Origin: Euglena gracilis
Lineage: Eukaryota; Euglenida; Euglenophyceae; Euglenales
NCBI GenBank assembly: GCA_039621445.1
Contig: CP154956.1
Span: 52,259,386 to 52,323,385, forward strand
Reading direction: 5' to 3'
Length of the DNA stretch: 64,000 nt
Made by a program: the position numbers and the translations under genes
The notes under the pieces: model-generated
Database searches by the model: none
The model's input: only the letters and a program-made list of their open reading frames with translations
What the model was told of the DNA's origin: nothing
Part shown: positions 20,181 through 32,559 of the stretch, one piece after another
Position numbering within the stretch: the stretch's first letter is position 1
Layout: each line of letters opens with the position of its first letter

Positions 20181-21259
20181 CATTTCGATAGAGGGAGTGG
20201 TTTATGACAGGTGTGTCTATAAGCACAATGCACCCCGCCCGGTCTGGCTCCAAAAAGCTGAAATGCATTGCCAAATGAGCACCCTAAGAGAGAAGGATGG
20301 CAACAGAAGGTGATCCTATGAATGCTTGTTAATTACAAACCCCGTGCAAACAACCCCTATATGCAGAATTTGATGTCAGAGAGGATGTTCATGAGGAGGC
20401 CATTCAGGGTGGGTGAAAGGACCATAACTGCCAAAAAAAATTGTGCTCTGGTGGAGTGGGAAGCTCAATCCTGGGCAGGAGACCCAATTTATAAACTTGG
20501 AGAGGGAAAGTTTTTGCAGAGTTGACCAGTGAGCCACCATCCCCAGCCAATTGGTCACCTATTCAGTCGAGACATGCGTCCTTTTGAGCCAAATGAACTT
20601 CAATATAGGTGGAAATGAGGTTGGTGCTTTCGATATAGTTAAAAAAAAATGTAAAAAAAAAGGTTTCAACATCTTCATTAAAAATTCAAAATTTACACTT
20701 CCCTTGAAAATTGTCCTTTTAAATTTTAAGATTGGCAAAAAATTTCATGGGAATCCATAAAATTTTGCTATTTGAAATTTTTCCTATCATCACAATGGCA
20801 AACTCCCCCAAAATAACGCCATACCTTCTAGTGATGCAAACATTTTGACCTTCTTCACAAAATTTCTTTTGTTTATTTTTTGAAAAAAAATATACTTACT
20901 AAAAAACAAATAGCATGATGATACAAATGATACATGATGCATGATGCAAATACACTAGATAAAGAAAAACAAAAATCCCTTTTTTCACAACCAATGATAA
21001 TTCCAATAGAAAAAAATGAGACATACAAGACTTTGTCCATGAACTTTGTCCATGGACAAAATTCCCTTGAATAACAATTCCCTTAGGGGCTGGGCTGGGT
21101 CAATGTTGAAAACTGCGGACCCCTCACCCAAAAAAGGATGCAACATGAAATTCAGACATCACGCTGCCTACCACCCCCCTGGCTCATTGGCCCCAACAGG
21201 CCGGGGGACCAACTTCAGGGGGGGGAGCTTCATGACAACGAGACTGACATGAGGTTGAC
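20181..21259. other. AT-rich stretch, nothing recognised
   Basis: Long A and T tracts and short tandem words (for example ATGATGC repeats near 20930). No supported coding region. Confidence 0.4.
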
Positions 21260-22043
21260 ATGAGCAACGATGCTTCAAAAAGTTTTTGTTGGTTGTCTTA
21301 TTTCAAAAAAAAACAAAACTCAACCCTCCTTGATGAGATGGATGGAAGCTTTGATTTCTTTGAAACAAAACCATTGAACATATCCCAGTGCCACAACTAC
21401 AAAACATTGGGGTCCAAAAATCATCTCTTGTGCTTCTTACTCAGAAAAAACATGGAAATAAAAAAATGTCGTCTGCACACGTGCTTTGGAAAAGGCTCCA
21501 GGACAAACAAATATGACTTTCTGAAGAAATGCACCATCCATACCCAAGAATGTGCAACAAAATGGGCGAAGCTCACAAGCTCATCATCAAGGCGTTGAGT
21601 GAGAATTGCTGAGGCAGCTTTGCAACTGGATGGATTTGAAGAGGATGCACATAAAGATCCACCTTTCCACTGTGGCAAAGAAACAAAACAACCATTCAGG
21701 TCAAGCAGTCATTTTTTTTATGTTGTTTCAGAGGCACATGGCATGCAGGGGGGGGGCAGATAGGAAAGCTCCGGAGGGAGCAATGAACAATTACTTCTCA
21801 AATCTATTGCAACGACTTACAAATACGCCTTATAAAACTGCAGCCGAAGATTCACTTAGAGACCCCCATGGGGTACTTTTCCTGGGTCACCACCTTTTTG
21901 AAATTGCGCCTAACTTCCCAGAGTTGAAAAAATCACCAAAAATAAAACAAACACCCTGCCGGACTCAGGACAAATCAGCAGGGGGGGTATCATGCTCTAG
22001 ATTGGAGTCCCTCCCCGTCTTGAACCATATCAGCAGTCCCTGA
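21260..22043 (+). pseudogene. Unidentified coding region with cysteine/histidine clusters, broken frame
   Basis: The translation looks coding: KKCRLHTCFGKGSRTN followed by KKCTIHTQEC suggests a metal-binding segment, then an acidic stretch LQLDGFEEDAHKDPP. The frame has one TGA at 21596-21598 and continues in the same frame beyond it. It is then shifted at a G9 run near 21750, after which NNYFSNLLQRLTNTPYKTA follows. Either the gene is decayed or introns and sequencing errors in the G run are involved. The family is not recognised. Confidence 0.4.
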
Positions 22044-22264
22044 TGATTCTTTGCCTTGTCACCAAAACCATTTATTGCTTCATTTGTACCGTGAAGCTAG
22101 TTTAGGACCCATTTCCACACCCACAATTCTTTAAATTTTTTGAAGATGGCATTGGAACCCTCTGTGAATGCACTCCTTTCTGATACATCTCCTTTCTGAT
22201 CATTCTTCTGAAAATTGTGCAAGGCTTCATGCTCCGCTTTTTGACACTTGATGCTTGTTCACAG

Positions 22265-22419
22265 TTGGCGGCCAGAACATGGGTGATTTGGATGTGTCAC
22301 TTCTTTTGCAAGGTGCACACTTTTTGATGGGGAACCAGAAAAGATTGCCATGCACAACCGCAAGCTGGCTGGCTGAATGGGCTTCTAAGATATTGGTTGC
22401 GGGAATTTGTGATTTGTGA
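22265..22419 (+). CDS. Probable terminal exon of the plus-strand unknown gene
   Basis: The acceptor TTGTTCACAG precedes a frame containing MGDLDVSLLLQGAHFL and ending at TGA 22417-22419. It is in line with the 21.3-22.0 kb coding region and ends 93 bases from the stop of the opposing gene. Function unknown. Confidence 0.4.
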
Positions 22420-22511
22420 AATCTACGAGGGTCATCAGTTTCTTGGTGTTGGTTTTTTCAAAAAAAAACACACGCAAAGAGCAAAAAAAAGTTTTGTCTT
22501 AAAATTTTTTC

Positions 22512-22783
22512 TTATGTCTGCCCCATCTTGATCAAAGCTTCTTCCACCATGCCATGAAGAGAGGGAAGAGAGGTGGGTGAGCACACTTCCATTGCGCTAA
22601 GCATTGTCTTAATGGGCAAAAGATGATGGTTCCCACAAAGACCAATAAGTGGAGGTTCAATGGATGATGGGATGCCTGTACATTTTTTAATTGAAATATT
22701 TTGCCTCAAGGCTGACATAGAGAAGCCTCTCCTCCAAAACGTAGGCATTTTGTGTGTCATCCTCATTCTCAAACAAAAAATCC
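22512..22783 (-). CDS. Unidentified gene, last two exons
   Basis: Exon 22783 to about 22706 follows a textbook acceptor (CAATTTCTTTTGTTGCAG) and encodes DFLFENEDDTQNAYVLEERL. The terminal exon 22675-22512 follows AAAATGTACAG and encodes PPLIGLCGNHHLLPIKTMLS and on to a stop at 22512. The join phase between them is unresolved. It is arranged tail to tail with the plus-strand coding region. The family is not recognised. Confidence 0.5.
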
Positions 22784-23269
22784 CTGCAACAAAAGAAATT
22801 GAGAAATCCAGCCTTGTATTTTCCCAGGGCGCAGTTTCGGTATTATCCCAAACCATAAGACGCCTCATTAATTAATTGATGGGGGGTGCCGAGGGGGTCC
22901 TTCCAACTTGAACGAAAAATTCTCATAAGGCTCATAAAGCAAAAACCTCCCAACGTTAGCGCCAAAATGTCCATCAAATATGTCCCAAAACACTTGTGGA
23001 TCACTTGAGAAATGTAATTGTTTCGGGTGCAAAATTGGCCTTGGTCTGAAAATTGAGAAGATTTGGCCCTCCCTTGGCCTGTTGGTGCCTTTGCACCAAC
23101 AAAAATTGCGAAAATCACTATGGGTTGGCATACTGTGCGAAGGAGGAACCCCCCACGGGCCACGAGGTGGGGGTCCACACTAGCCAAATTTGGCTAGGCA
23201 ATCGACCCGCCCCCTTCGTAAGCAGAAACCTGCTTTGTGGAGGTTCGGCACGTCTGACGAGAACCCTCG

Positions 23270-23480
23270 GCCACCAGGGGGGGTCCCCATTTTGCCGTGC
23301 CGAGGGGGTCCGTTCCCCGGGAAGGGGGGGTCCACCATGGCGGACAGCCGGAATTTCCCAAAGGAAAACTCATTGGTTCGGCATGCCGTGCCGAGGGGGT
23401 CGGCTGACCGGGGGGGGGGGTCCCCATTTTGCCGTGCCGAGGGGGTCCGACCACCAGGGGGGGGGGGGGGGTGGCTGCAA
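23270..23480. mobile_element. G-run element with GCCGTGCCGAGGGGGTC modules
   Basis: Three copies of a module reading TTTTGCCGTGCCGAGGGGGT alternate with runs of 7-14 G. The centre contains AATTTCCCAAAGGAAA. An inverted copy of the same arrangement lies at 35815-36060, so this is a dispersed element and not a local duplication. No coding capacity. Confidence 0.65.
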
Positions 23481-23789
23481 ACCTCTTGCGCAGAAAGGTC
23501 AAATGATATTAACTTTGCCCTTCCAATTGCAAATTTTCTGAAGACTTGGAACAACAATATCAAGCCCTACGATCTTTTTTTAACAACGCCGATGTAAAAT
23601 TATCCCCCGTATACATACTGGTTATAACTATAACAATGAACAGAGAGGCCCGAAAACCTGCCCTGTATTTTGTTGACATGCTGTTCACGATCTCATGCCC
23701 TTTAAATCATGAACAGCATGTTCATGTTTTTCAGGGTGATATTTGGACCCCCAAAATAACGCCATGTGAATTGTGAACCGCCTGGTTAC

Positions 23790-24020
23790 AATTATTAGGG
23801 CGTTACCCTCACCTCCCCCCAAAGTGGTCAGTTTTTGGGCAACTTTTGGTGTACCCCCCAAAGTGGCGGCCGCTTTCTTTTTGGCGCCAAAGGCGCCGAA
23901 GGCCAGAGTTTGCCCCCCCCCCCTCAAAGTGTCCCCCCACCCAGAGTGGCCGTTTTGGGGGCCCACGGCGCCCGGAGGGGGGGCCCTTTGCGGGGGGGGG
24001 GGAGGGCATTTTGGGGTGTA
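23790..24020. repeat. G/C-run repeat with CAAAGTGGCC units
   Basis: Repeats of a unit containing CAAAGTG, GGCGCCGAAGGC and a C run. The same unit is tandemly amplified at 49530-50150. Confidence 0.7.
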
Positions 24021-25400
24021 CAAATGACGCCGTGATGATAATTGTGAGCAGAAACCGTTTCTATTTAAACACCAGGGAAGCATCCAGAATTAAATTGGCG
24101 TTTGGGCCACCGCGGGTTCCAAAACCCGGCGTCTTAGACGGCCAGGAATGCACTTCTCTTGTTAGGTCACAAATTCTGGTAGTTTTAGTGAAAATGCGCA
24201 TCTGCGCATTCCAAAAGCGGAGGGCGCAGGTGCGCATTCCAAATGGTTTGATGCCTGTTCCAAAATGGGTGTAAACACCACAAGAATGAGCTGTTTGGAT
24301 TAAACAAGGGACCACCCCCTTGTTTTCTTCTTCAACCACGTATCATGCGGTTCAGTTTCATGGCGAGTGGTACAGTACAGCGTGGCTGGACACACTTGGC
24401 ACACTCCACACGACACGCGGAACATGGGTGACACAGGCCAAGTGCCACCTTGTGTTCACTGATGTGTGCTGATTGATGGCTCCTGGGGGCAGGGCCTGGT
24501 GATCCAGGGATGAGCATGGCGACTCCTTGCAGCCATGGAGACACAGCCCTCCCAAGGTCAAAACAATAGGGGTGTTACTTAGTGTCAAAGCCGAAGAATG
24601 CACCTGCACATCTTTGGATTATTTTGGTTCATCTCCCCCTCACACACCCATGTTCTGCAAGCCCGAAACCGCATCAAAGTTGTGCACAACTCGGATTGAA
24701 AGCAGACAAACACAGGCCATACCCAGTGCGTCCTTCAACGTCAATGCACGTGTGTGCATTCCCCCTTCCCACAGTCCACCCTTGGAAACAAACGTACAGC
24801 GGCATGGAAAACTCGGCGACGGCAGGTGCAGACGAAATCGTGCAAGGCACGAATTTGTGTCCTTCAGTGACAGGGGAACTGCACCCCCACGCAGGTCAAG
24901 TCATCGAGTAAATAAGAATGCGCACCTGCATAATCCACTTCACCCGCTGCAGTCCAGTGCCCAGCCCAGCCTATGCTGCTCTTGTGAACGTGTAGGACAC
25001 ACCACCATGCACATGCAACCGTCCGACACCCAGCGGAGGTGATGGGCCGGCTGCTGCCAGCGTTGTCCGAAGTGCGTGCATGGCAGCACACAGCCAATGG
25101 GTGCCTTGAACAACCTTACGTTGGGCTGCGGTGCACGGTGCAAGAATCACTAAGCCCCACAATAACGGTCAACAAGGGGATTGTGTCTGGTTCCACACAC
25201 ACGGTGCTCACAGGTTTGCACCTCGAGAGCGAAACACGCCCATCGCCACCTTTGGCATCATTCCCAAAAACGGTCTGTATGCACATGTTACCCCCCCCCT
25301 TATTGCCCCCCCTTGTTGTCCCTGGCCATTTTCCGCGAGGATTTTTTTCTTTTTTCTCTTTTTCTTTGTTTGCAGCCATACGTTCTTTCTCTTTTTTTTT
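24021..25400. other. GC-balanced stretch without a supported gene
   Basis: Open patches on both strands (24360-25240) have coding-like composition but no recognisable domain or consistent splice structure. Could include exons of an unrecognised gene. Confidence 0.3.
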
Positions 25401-25406
25401 GCAGCC

Positions 25407-25490
25407 ATGGCTCCCAAAATGTGCCAAACGACGCTGTCTTTCAAGCCGGTCGCTGTCTTCCCCAACAGCCGGCGTGAGGGATCGCCATTT
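25407..25490 (+). CDS. Possible first coding exon cut by a repeat
   Basis: A long T tract ending TTTTTTTTGCAG is followed directly by an ATG in good context, encoding MAPKMCQTTLSFKPVAVFP. The frame then runs into a C-run and family A repeat at about 25500. Looks like the start of a gene or transposon ORF truncated by the repeat insertion. Confidence 0.3.
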
Positions 25491-25594
25491 CCCGCCATTT
25501 CCCCCCCTCCCCCCCCCCTATTCGGACCCCCTCGCCACGGCGTCCTGGGGGGTACCAGAGTTGTGAAATTAGGATTTCCCAGTGACAGAAAATA

Positions 25595-28030
25595 AGAGCT
25601 CCAGGCGGCATGGCTGAATTTGGTGGTGATCGCCAGACGTCTGATGAAAAGAGCTTTCGATTGAGGGGTGACTTTGTAACTGGACGATTGACACAGCCAG
25701 AAACACCCTTGCGATCGCCGGAATTTCGTGAAATGCAAAGTGGCGTGATATTGCAGATTCGTGGTCGGAGATTGGTCCTGGGACCCCTCAGGTGGACAAT
25801 TCGAAGAGAAAAAACGTTTCTGTAATTCCAAAAATCACTAAAAATTACCACAAATTTCCACTCAGATTCTGGCCGATCGGATGATCGCGAGCGTATCTCG
25901 GGCTGCGTGCAACGTCAGGGTACCAAGTTACCCCTCGATCGAAAGCTCTTTTCAACAGACGACCAGCAGTGCTCATCAGATCTTTCCACACCGCACGGTA
26001 CTCTATTTCCAAAATATGGGCCAATTTTCACCAAATTTGGACATCCACCCTATTAGTCCCCAAATGACAAAATTAATTTTCCTAGATGGTTGAAACCGTG
26101 TCTGGGGGCTCCGGTTTCATGCCCGAACCGGCGTCTGGGACGCCGGTTCGGGCGGGAAATTTCTGCGCCGAACCGGCGTCCCAGACGCCGGTTCGGGCGT
26201 GAAACCGGCGTCTGGGGGACCCAAAATAAAAAGTGCCAAAAACTGTCCAAAAGGGTTTGTAGACAGGTGGCAATCATATTTGAGCAGTTTTTGGGTGGTC
26301 TTGGACGAGAAATTGGGGGGTTTTTGAGGAAAAATTTCCTTTTGGCCAATTTTGGAGAATTTCTGAAGTAGAATACCACGCAGCATGGCAGAAATCTAAG
26401 GCCATCTGCTGAAAGCCCTTGAGAAGAGCTTTCGATCGATGGGCAACATGGCAGCTGAAAAGTGGAATTTCAGATATGCAAATGGGGTCCGGAAAATGAC
26501 GAAAAATGCGATCGCTGATTTTGAGAGCGCTTTGCAATCTGGCTGAGTTCTGTGGGTTCCAAGCAAAAGGTGTTGGCGAGACCTTTCGTTTGATATGCAA
26601 TATGCAACCTGAGCTGTGGGATTTGACAAATTAGGATGTCAAATTTTGGAATACACGATCGCTGAAAATAAGCGCTGCGTGCATTATGGCCGAATCCTGT
26701 GGCCATCTGTCAAAAGCCCTTGAGAAGAGCTTTCGATTGATGGGTAACATGGCTTCAGAAGTGTGGAATCTGCCATTTTTGACCGGCGGCCCATTTGGGC
26801 CAAAGTCGCCCAACACTGCCCCAAACATGGGGATTTTGGGCGAAATTGGCCGTGATTCCTCAGCCGCCGGTTCGGGCGTGAAACCGGAGCCCCCTAGCCA
26901 CAGTTTCAAAAACTGTGTCCCAGAACGTGAAACCTCTGCCTCGGACGCCGGTTCGGGCTACCGCCCGAACCATAGTGGGCCGGCCTGTTTTTTTGACGTT
27001 GTTTTTTTTGTTTTTTTTAATTCTAACAATGCTTTTTTTTTTATAAAAAAAAACAAAAAAAAAACGCCAACTAGGTTTAGCATATGGAAAATTTTTTGAA
27101 TGAACATTTTCAATCATTTTGGCAACTTCTAGGTAATTTCTACCAAAAACTTCCTTCCACAAAAATGAAAAACAGTCATAAAATTCCATTTTTGTTGCAT
27201 TTTGGGATGTTTTGACCATTTTTGGCAGTTTTTGAACTGAGTAGGATTCAAAGTATGGTTTGGGAGTTTCATAACGAGTTTTTTCAATGAAATTTTCCTT
27301 TTGTTTTTTTATGTTTTTTTACTGTTTTTTTTAAAAAAAACACGTTTTGTTTTTTTTAAAAAAAAAACAAAAAATGCCCACTATGGCCCAAACCGGCGTC
27401 CCAGGCATAGGTTTCACGCTTGAACCGGCGTCTGGAACACAGTTCTCGATGTAGAAACCGTGTGTTGGGGCTCTGGATTCACGCCCAAACCGGCGTTCAG
27501 GACGCCGGTTCGGCGCAGAATTTTCTGTGTCGAACCGGCGTCCCAGACGCCGGTTCAGGCGGGAAGACGGCGTCAAGGTGACCCAAAAAGTGTCCAAAAT
27601 GGTTTTTAGATATGTGGCAATCACATCTGAGCAGTTTTGGGGGGGTATTTGGCCAGAAATTGGGGTATTTCGTGCAACAATTTCCATTTGGTCAAATTTG
27701 GGGAATGTCTGAAATAGAATACCATGCAGCAGGGCTGAAATCTAAGGCCATCTGCTGAAAGCCCTCGAGAAGGGCTATCGATCAAGGGGCAACATGGCAG
27801 GTGAACAGTGGATTTTGGAATTTGCTAAAAGGGTCGGAACATGCGATCGGCGATTTTCAGGGCGCTGTGCAGTGTGGCTGAGTTCTGAGGGTACCAAATG
27901 AAAGCTCATGGGGAGAGCTTTCGATTGATATGCTGTATGGCACCTGAGGTGTGGGATTTCACAAATTAGGATGTCAAATTTTGGAATACAGGATCGATGA
28001 AAATAAGTGCTGTGTGCATTATTGCTGAAT
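25595..28030. repeat. Family A repeat array
   Basis: Diverged copies of a noncoding repeat whose hallmark is AAGAGCTTTCGATCGAGGGG (variants at about 25655, 25945, 26425, 26565, 26730, 27770 and 27915), spaced by roughly 145 bp or multiples of it. Blocks of ACCGGCGTC..GACGCCGGT palindromes lie at 26100-26215, 26870-26960 and 27395-27560. Short poly-T/poly-A palindromes interrupt it at about 27000-27065 and 27300-27375. Other copies: 31169-32430, 36062-36650, 43270-43930, 58499-59395, 61550-62380. Confidence 0.75.
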
Positions 28031-28229
28031 CCTGTGGCAGGGTTGCATATAGGTATAGGTTTGGCAAAAGACCTATACCTATATGTCGACAACCTATACC
28101 TATACCTATACCTATATGTCACTTATATGTCCCAAAAAAAATCCCTACCCCATCTCAAAAAAAAGCAAGCGACAATGATGGCTCTTCTTCCTTGTGATCG
28201 GATCACCGACACAAACGACTGATTCTTGT

Positions 28230-28600
28230 GTCAGAAGTGCCAAAACTATGAGACAACATCGGCAGAAAGATGGTGAAAATAAAAATGGCAAATTCAGCCA
28301 AATCTTGGGCAACAGGTAGTTTGCTTTGCCAATACAAAATTGGGTCAACGGTAAAAATAATATCGTCACAAAAGGGGTTCATTCCGAGAGTGTGATCTTG
28401 GGGTGCAAGTCCGTTCTCCATTGAAATTCCAGCGTGAAAGAGAGTTTGTACTTTTTTTGCAAAGGGATTTGCACCCCAAATACAAATTCAGCTGGTTTCG
28501 AAAACTCAGATTCAAAACACGTTTGGCCTCGGTCAAACGATCAAAAGGCCACAAGGAAACATCTCGATTGTATGCATCTGCACTCTTCGGTTTTTTCAAC
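28230..28600 (-). pseudogene. hAT transposase C-terminal remnant
   Basis: The minus-strand frame around 28395-28235 reads FTVDPILYWQSKLPVAQDLA, the pattern of the hAT dimerisation domain (an aspartate, then a tyrosine-tryptophan pair, then an alanine-rich helix). An upstream patch at 28590-28430 (RLTEAKRVLNLSFRNQL) is probably the preceding part. The frame is broken by stops. A further coding-like patch on the same strand at 29590-29290 begins MSSSKPKNVKKSLSGRDG; I cannot assign it. Confidence 0.5.
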
Positions 28601-30039
28601 TACCACCCCACCAACGACCTGAAAACCCCCTGGGGGTGTCATATATGGGGGGGTGTCACTTATGTGGGGACCCCAGAAAAGCAAGGCAAACCCCTTGGAG
28701 GCTAGGCGCGCCGCTCGGGGGGGGGGGTCCGGGACCCCCCCTCCCCCCCCCCTGTGCGGCCCCTGCGCGGCCGCTCGCCCCCCCCTCCCCCCACTGTGCC
28801 AAGCATAGCCAAGAAAAAAAAATTGTGAAAAAATTGCGACTTTTTTGAGGCCCAAAAATGACCAAAAATGACCATTTTCGGACATAAAATGGCAAATTTG
28901 GGGGCCGCGCGCTCCGCGCGCGGCCAAAAAAGCACTTTTTTGGTCAAAAATGCCCAAAAATGGCAAAAAATGATCACTTTTTGAACCCGAAAATCACCGA
29001 TTTTAGGATGCGCGCCGCCCGCGCGGCCGCCCTCGGGCGCTGAGCCTCCATCAGTGCACAGAGGCCAGCTGTGGGGTGGAGAGACAATTGTCCACGATGA
29101 GGTTAACCTACGGTGCGCAGGGCCCCCTTCAAAGTGTGGCCGCTTCTCCCCCCCCCCCGTCCGGGCACAGCTCACTTCAGATGATTCCAGGGATCCAAAA
29201 AAGACAGCACTCTCATCTGTCCCCCGGCCCTTTTTTCAAACACGTCTTGATGCAAAAAAAAATTGAATGAGGCTGGAAAAAAAACTCAGTTAATCCCCAC
29301 GACTGTGATGGAGATGAATGCTCCAAACCGGCGATGCAACAGGAAAGGGATTGCATGGTCAAAGAGGTACTGAACAGCTCTCTCCTTTTTGTTACGCATC
29401 CTTTCTTTTGGGTCTGACACAGGCATTTTTTGAGATATAAATGGGCGCATGGGTGAATTTGATATGGGAAAACGGGCTGAAAAAAATTGTATTGATTTTT
29501 CCAACACTTTTTCCCCCTGAAAATTGCCGTCCCGACCCGAAAGCGACTTTTTCACATTTTTCGGCTTGGAGGAAGACATAGTTTCTTCGGAATGGAAGAC
29601 ATGAAGCTGCAAAGAAGGTTGGGTGATAAAGCATCCAATAAAAACACGGGCAAACAATTCCTTGCAATGTCGTTCATACTTCCCCCCCAAAAAATTGTTT
29701 TTGGTCACGACATACCATGCCCCCCCCTTACTGTTCCCGTCCCGTGGCCCCCTTTTGGGTCCATGGGAACAGTGGGGGGGGGGGAACAGTAAGGGGGGGG
29801 GGACGAGCTCCCCCCCCCTTACTGTTCCCATGGGCCATGAACCAACCAACCAAGTTAGACCCAAAAGGCCACCTAAAATGCCAAAATGAAGCTTTTTTGG
29901 TTTACATGGCACCTCCACAACATCCATTTTGGCATTCGGCTGGATTTTGGTGGGATGGAAAGCGCCAAAAACCGACCAAAAAAACTCCCTTTTTTGCCTT
30001 GTGTTCCAAGGATCCTTTACAAAAAGTGCTATGACACTG

Positions 30040-30560
30040 TACTGTTCCCGTCCCCCAGGGGGGGGGGGGAATGCAACTTGGCCCTTCAAATTATGCAAGT
30101 CAAAAAAAATGCAAAAAAATGCAAAAAAATGCAAAAAATGCAAAAAAATGCAACTTGCATGAAAACCTTGAGAAAAAGCTGGAATATGACAGAGCTTTGC
30201 TGCCTAAAATCAAAAAAAATTTCCAGGGCAAAATATTTTATGCAAAAAAACACAAAAAAATGCAAAAAAATCCAAACATATGCCAACCAACTACAAAATT
30301 TTTTTCAAGGGCAAAATATTCCATGTAAAAAATACAAAAAAATGCAAAAAAATCCAAACATACGGCAACCAACTACAAAAAATTTTTCTAGGGCAAAATA
30401 TTTTTTGCAAAAAAATGCAAAAAAATGCAAAAAAATGCAAATTTCGGGAAAACCTGATTATGCAAAAAAAAAATGCAAATTATGCAAGTTGCATTTCCCC
30501 CCCCCCTGCCGTCCCCCCAATGGGAACAGTAAGGGGGGGGGGACAGTAAAGGGGGGGGGG
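30040..30560. repeat. ATGCAAAAAA repeats between inverted G/C-run ends
   Basis: The ends carry TACTGTTCCC next to C or G runs in opposite orientation, and inside them ATGCAACTT and AAGTTGCAT. The interior is several clusters of ATGCAAAAAA. A related end pair lies at 29720-29840. Confidence 0.6.
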
Positions 30561-30872
30561 TGTTGCCATCTGCCCCTCATCTTTCGAAGATCCAATCGGG
30601 CATGGCATTGCAGATATAGGAGATATAGGAGGTGGAAAAACCTATACCTATACCTATAACTATACCTTTATCTCCTATAACGTGACCCCCCTTGCCCCCC
30701 CCCCCCCAATTGGCCAGAGCCCAGGTGGCCAATTAGGGGGGGGTTACTCATTTCAAGGGAAAACGCCTTTATTCGGGTGTTTACGGGGGTTCGCGACTAT
30801 GAAGGATGGGGTCCAGGGGCCAATTAGGGGGCGGGGTTAGGGGTAACCCCCCCTAATTGTCCCCCCCCCCTA

Positions 30873-31074
30873 CCCTCACCCCCCCCCTACTTGCCCCCCC
30901 CCCCTAATTGGCTAATTGGGGGTCCCGTTGGACGGTCCATTAGCCAATTAGGGGGGGGCAGGCTTATTGGCCATTGGCCGGGGTAACCCCCCCCTAATTG
31001 TCCCCCCCCCTAATTGGCTAATAGGGGGTCCGAAGGAGCCCGACCATTAGCCAAATAGGGGGGGGGGGTGAGGG
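30873..31074. mobile_element. 202-bp G/C-run palindrome, TA-flanked family
   Basis: The termini are CCCTCACCCCC and GGGGGTGAGGG, each flanked by TA. Internal words TAATTGGCTAAT and ATTAGCCAATTA sit beside C and G runs. Relatives at 40713-40894 and 46429-46797 have the same ends and TA flanks. Confidence 0.7.
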
Positions 31075-31168
31075 TAATTGGCCAGAAGGGGGGTCCGGGC
31101 CGCCCGGAGGGCGGCCAAATAGGGGGGGGGGTTGGTATCCCTATATTCCTATGCAACCCTGCCTGTGG

Positions 31169-32430
31169 CCATCTGTCAAAAGCCCTCGAGAAGAGCTTTT
31201 GATTGATGGGTAACGTGGCATCACATTTGTGAAAACTTCAATCGGCCAATCGACATCGCCATTCGCCCAAAGGAAGTCAAAAATACTCAAAAAGGTTCAA
31301 AAAATGGGTATTTAGGGCGAAATTGGCCGTGATTCCTTGAACGCCGGTTCGGGCATGAAGCCAGAGCCCCTAACCCACGGTTTCAACAACTCTGTTCAGA
31401 ACGCCGGTTCGGGCCACCGCCCGAACTGGCGTTCTGAAACACGGCTTCACACCCGAACTGGCGTTCTGAACACAGTTTTCGTATCAGAAACAGTCATACC
31501 ATGACCTTAGGGCCACTTTTGGGCACTTTTGGTGACATTTTTTAAGAATGAAAACCGGACGCCAGGATTTGACAAAACCTAGGACAGAACCGGCGTCCTG
31601 AAAACCCGTGGGGGGGGGACGCCGGTTCTGTCTTGAACCCGGCGTCCCAGGACGCCGGGTTCAGGACAGAACCGGCGTCCCCCCCCACGGGCTTTCCGGA
31701 CGCCGGTTCTGTCCTAAAACCCGGCGTCAGGAACGCCGGTTTAGTCCAAAACCCGGCGTCCGGTTTTCATTCCTAAAAATGTCGCCAAAAATGCCCAAAA
31801 GTGGCCCTAAGGTGCTGGTATGATTGTTTCAACCATCTAGGACAATGAATTTTGCCATCTAGGGACCAGTGGGGTGGATGTCCAAATATGGTGAAAATTG
31901 GCCCAGATTCGGCAATAGAGAACCGTGCAGCGTGGAAAGATCTGATGAGCACCGCTGGTCGTCTGTTGAAAAGAGCTTTCGATCGAGGGGTAACTTGGTA
32001 CCCTGACGTTGCACGCAGCCCGAGATACGCTCGCGATCGTCGGATCGGCCAGAATCTGAGTCGAAATTGTGGTAATTTTTAGTGATTTTTGGTTTAAGAT
32101 GCTGAATAAACCTTACAGAAACGTTTTTTCTCTTTGAATCGACCACCTCAGGGGTCCTGGGGGGCTCCAGAGTTGTGAAATTAAGATTTCCCAGTGACAG
32201 AAAATAAGAGCTCCAGGTGGCGTGGCTGAATTTGGTGGTGATCGCCAGTCGTCTGATGAAAGAGCTTTCAAATGAGGGGTGAGTTTGTAACTGGACGATT
32301 GACACAGCCAGAAATACCGTCGCGATCGCCGGAATTTGGTGCAATGCAAAGTGGCGTGATATTGCAGATTCGTGGTCGGAGATTGGTCCTGGGAGTGTCC
32401 TTTGACCGAAGGTTGGGGGGCAGGCATTGA
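31169..32430. repeat. Family A repeat, continuation after the hAT insertion
   Basis: Continues the family A copy interrupted at 28030. Includes GACGCCGGTTCTGTCC palindromes (31320-31770) and two AGCTTTCGATCGAGGGG-type cores (about 31973 and 32262). The segment 31840-32430 matches 58620-59200 in inverse orientation over several hundred bases. Confidence 0.75.
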
Positions 32431-32559
32431 ATATAAAGCGCTTAAAACAGAAACGTTTGCCCTTTTGTTTAAAACACTGATATTTTTCGGGGCATAGTTT
32501 TAAACACTTCGCGATTCGCGAAAATGCAGATTCCTAATATATCTCACACACCAGGTGGG

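Larger units (their letters stand above)
28038..31161 (-). mobile_element. 3.1-kb hAT-type transposon inserted in family A
   Basis: The termini are CAGGGTTGCATA and its complement TATGCAACCCTG. CCTGTGG (7 bp) is repeated on both sides (28031-28037 and 31162-31168). The uninterrupted sequence is present at about 26690 and, inverted, at about 36190, which proves the insertion. The 7-bp match may be an 8-bp hAT duplication with one altered base. The interior carries a decayed hAT C-terminal domain on the minus strand, TATACC repeats near both ends, and several G-run and A-run repeats. Confidence 0.75.

Noticed and set aside
28030-28120. Possible telomeric or CRISPR-like TATACC repeat
   Set aside because: Short imperfect TATACC repeats at the inner ends of a hAT element; there are no spacers and no array structure.
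29286-30143. 285-codon minus-strand ORF as a complete gene
   Set aside because: It crosses G/C-run repeats and A-rich repeats. Only the stretch around 29290-29590 has coding-like composition.
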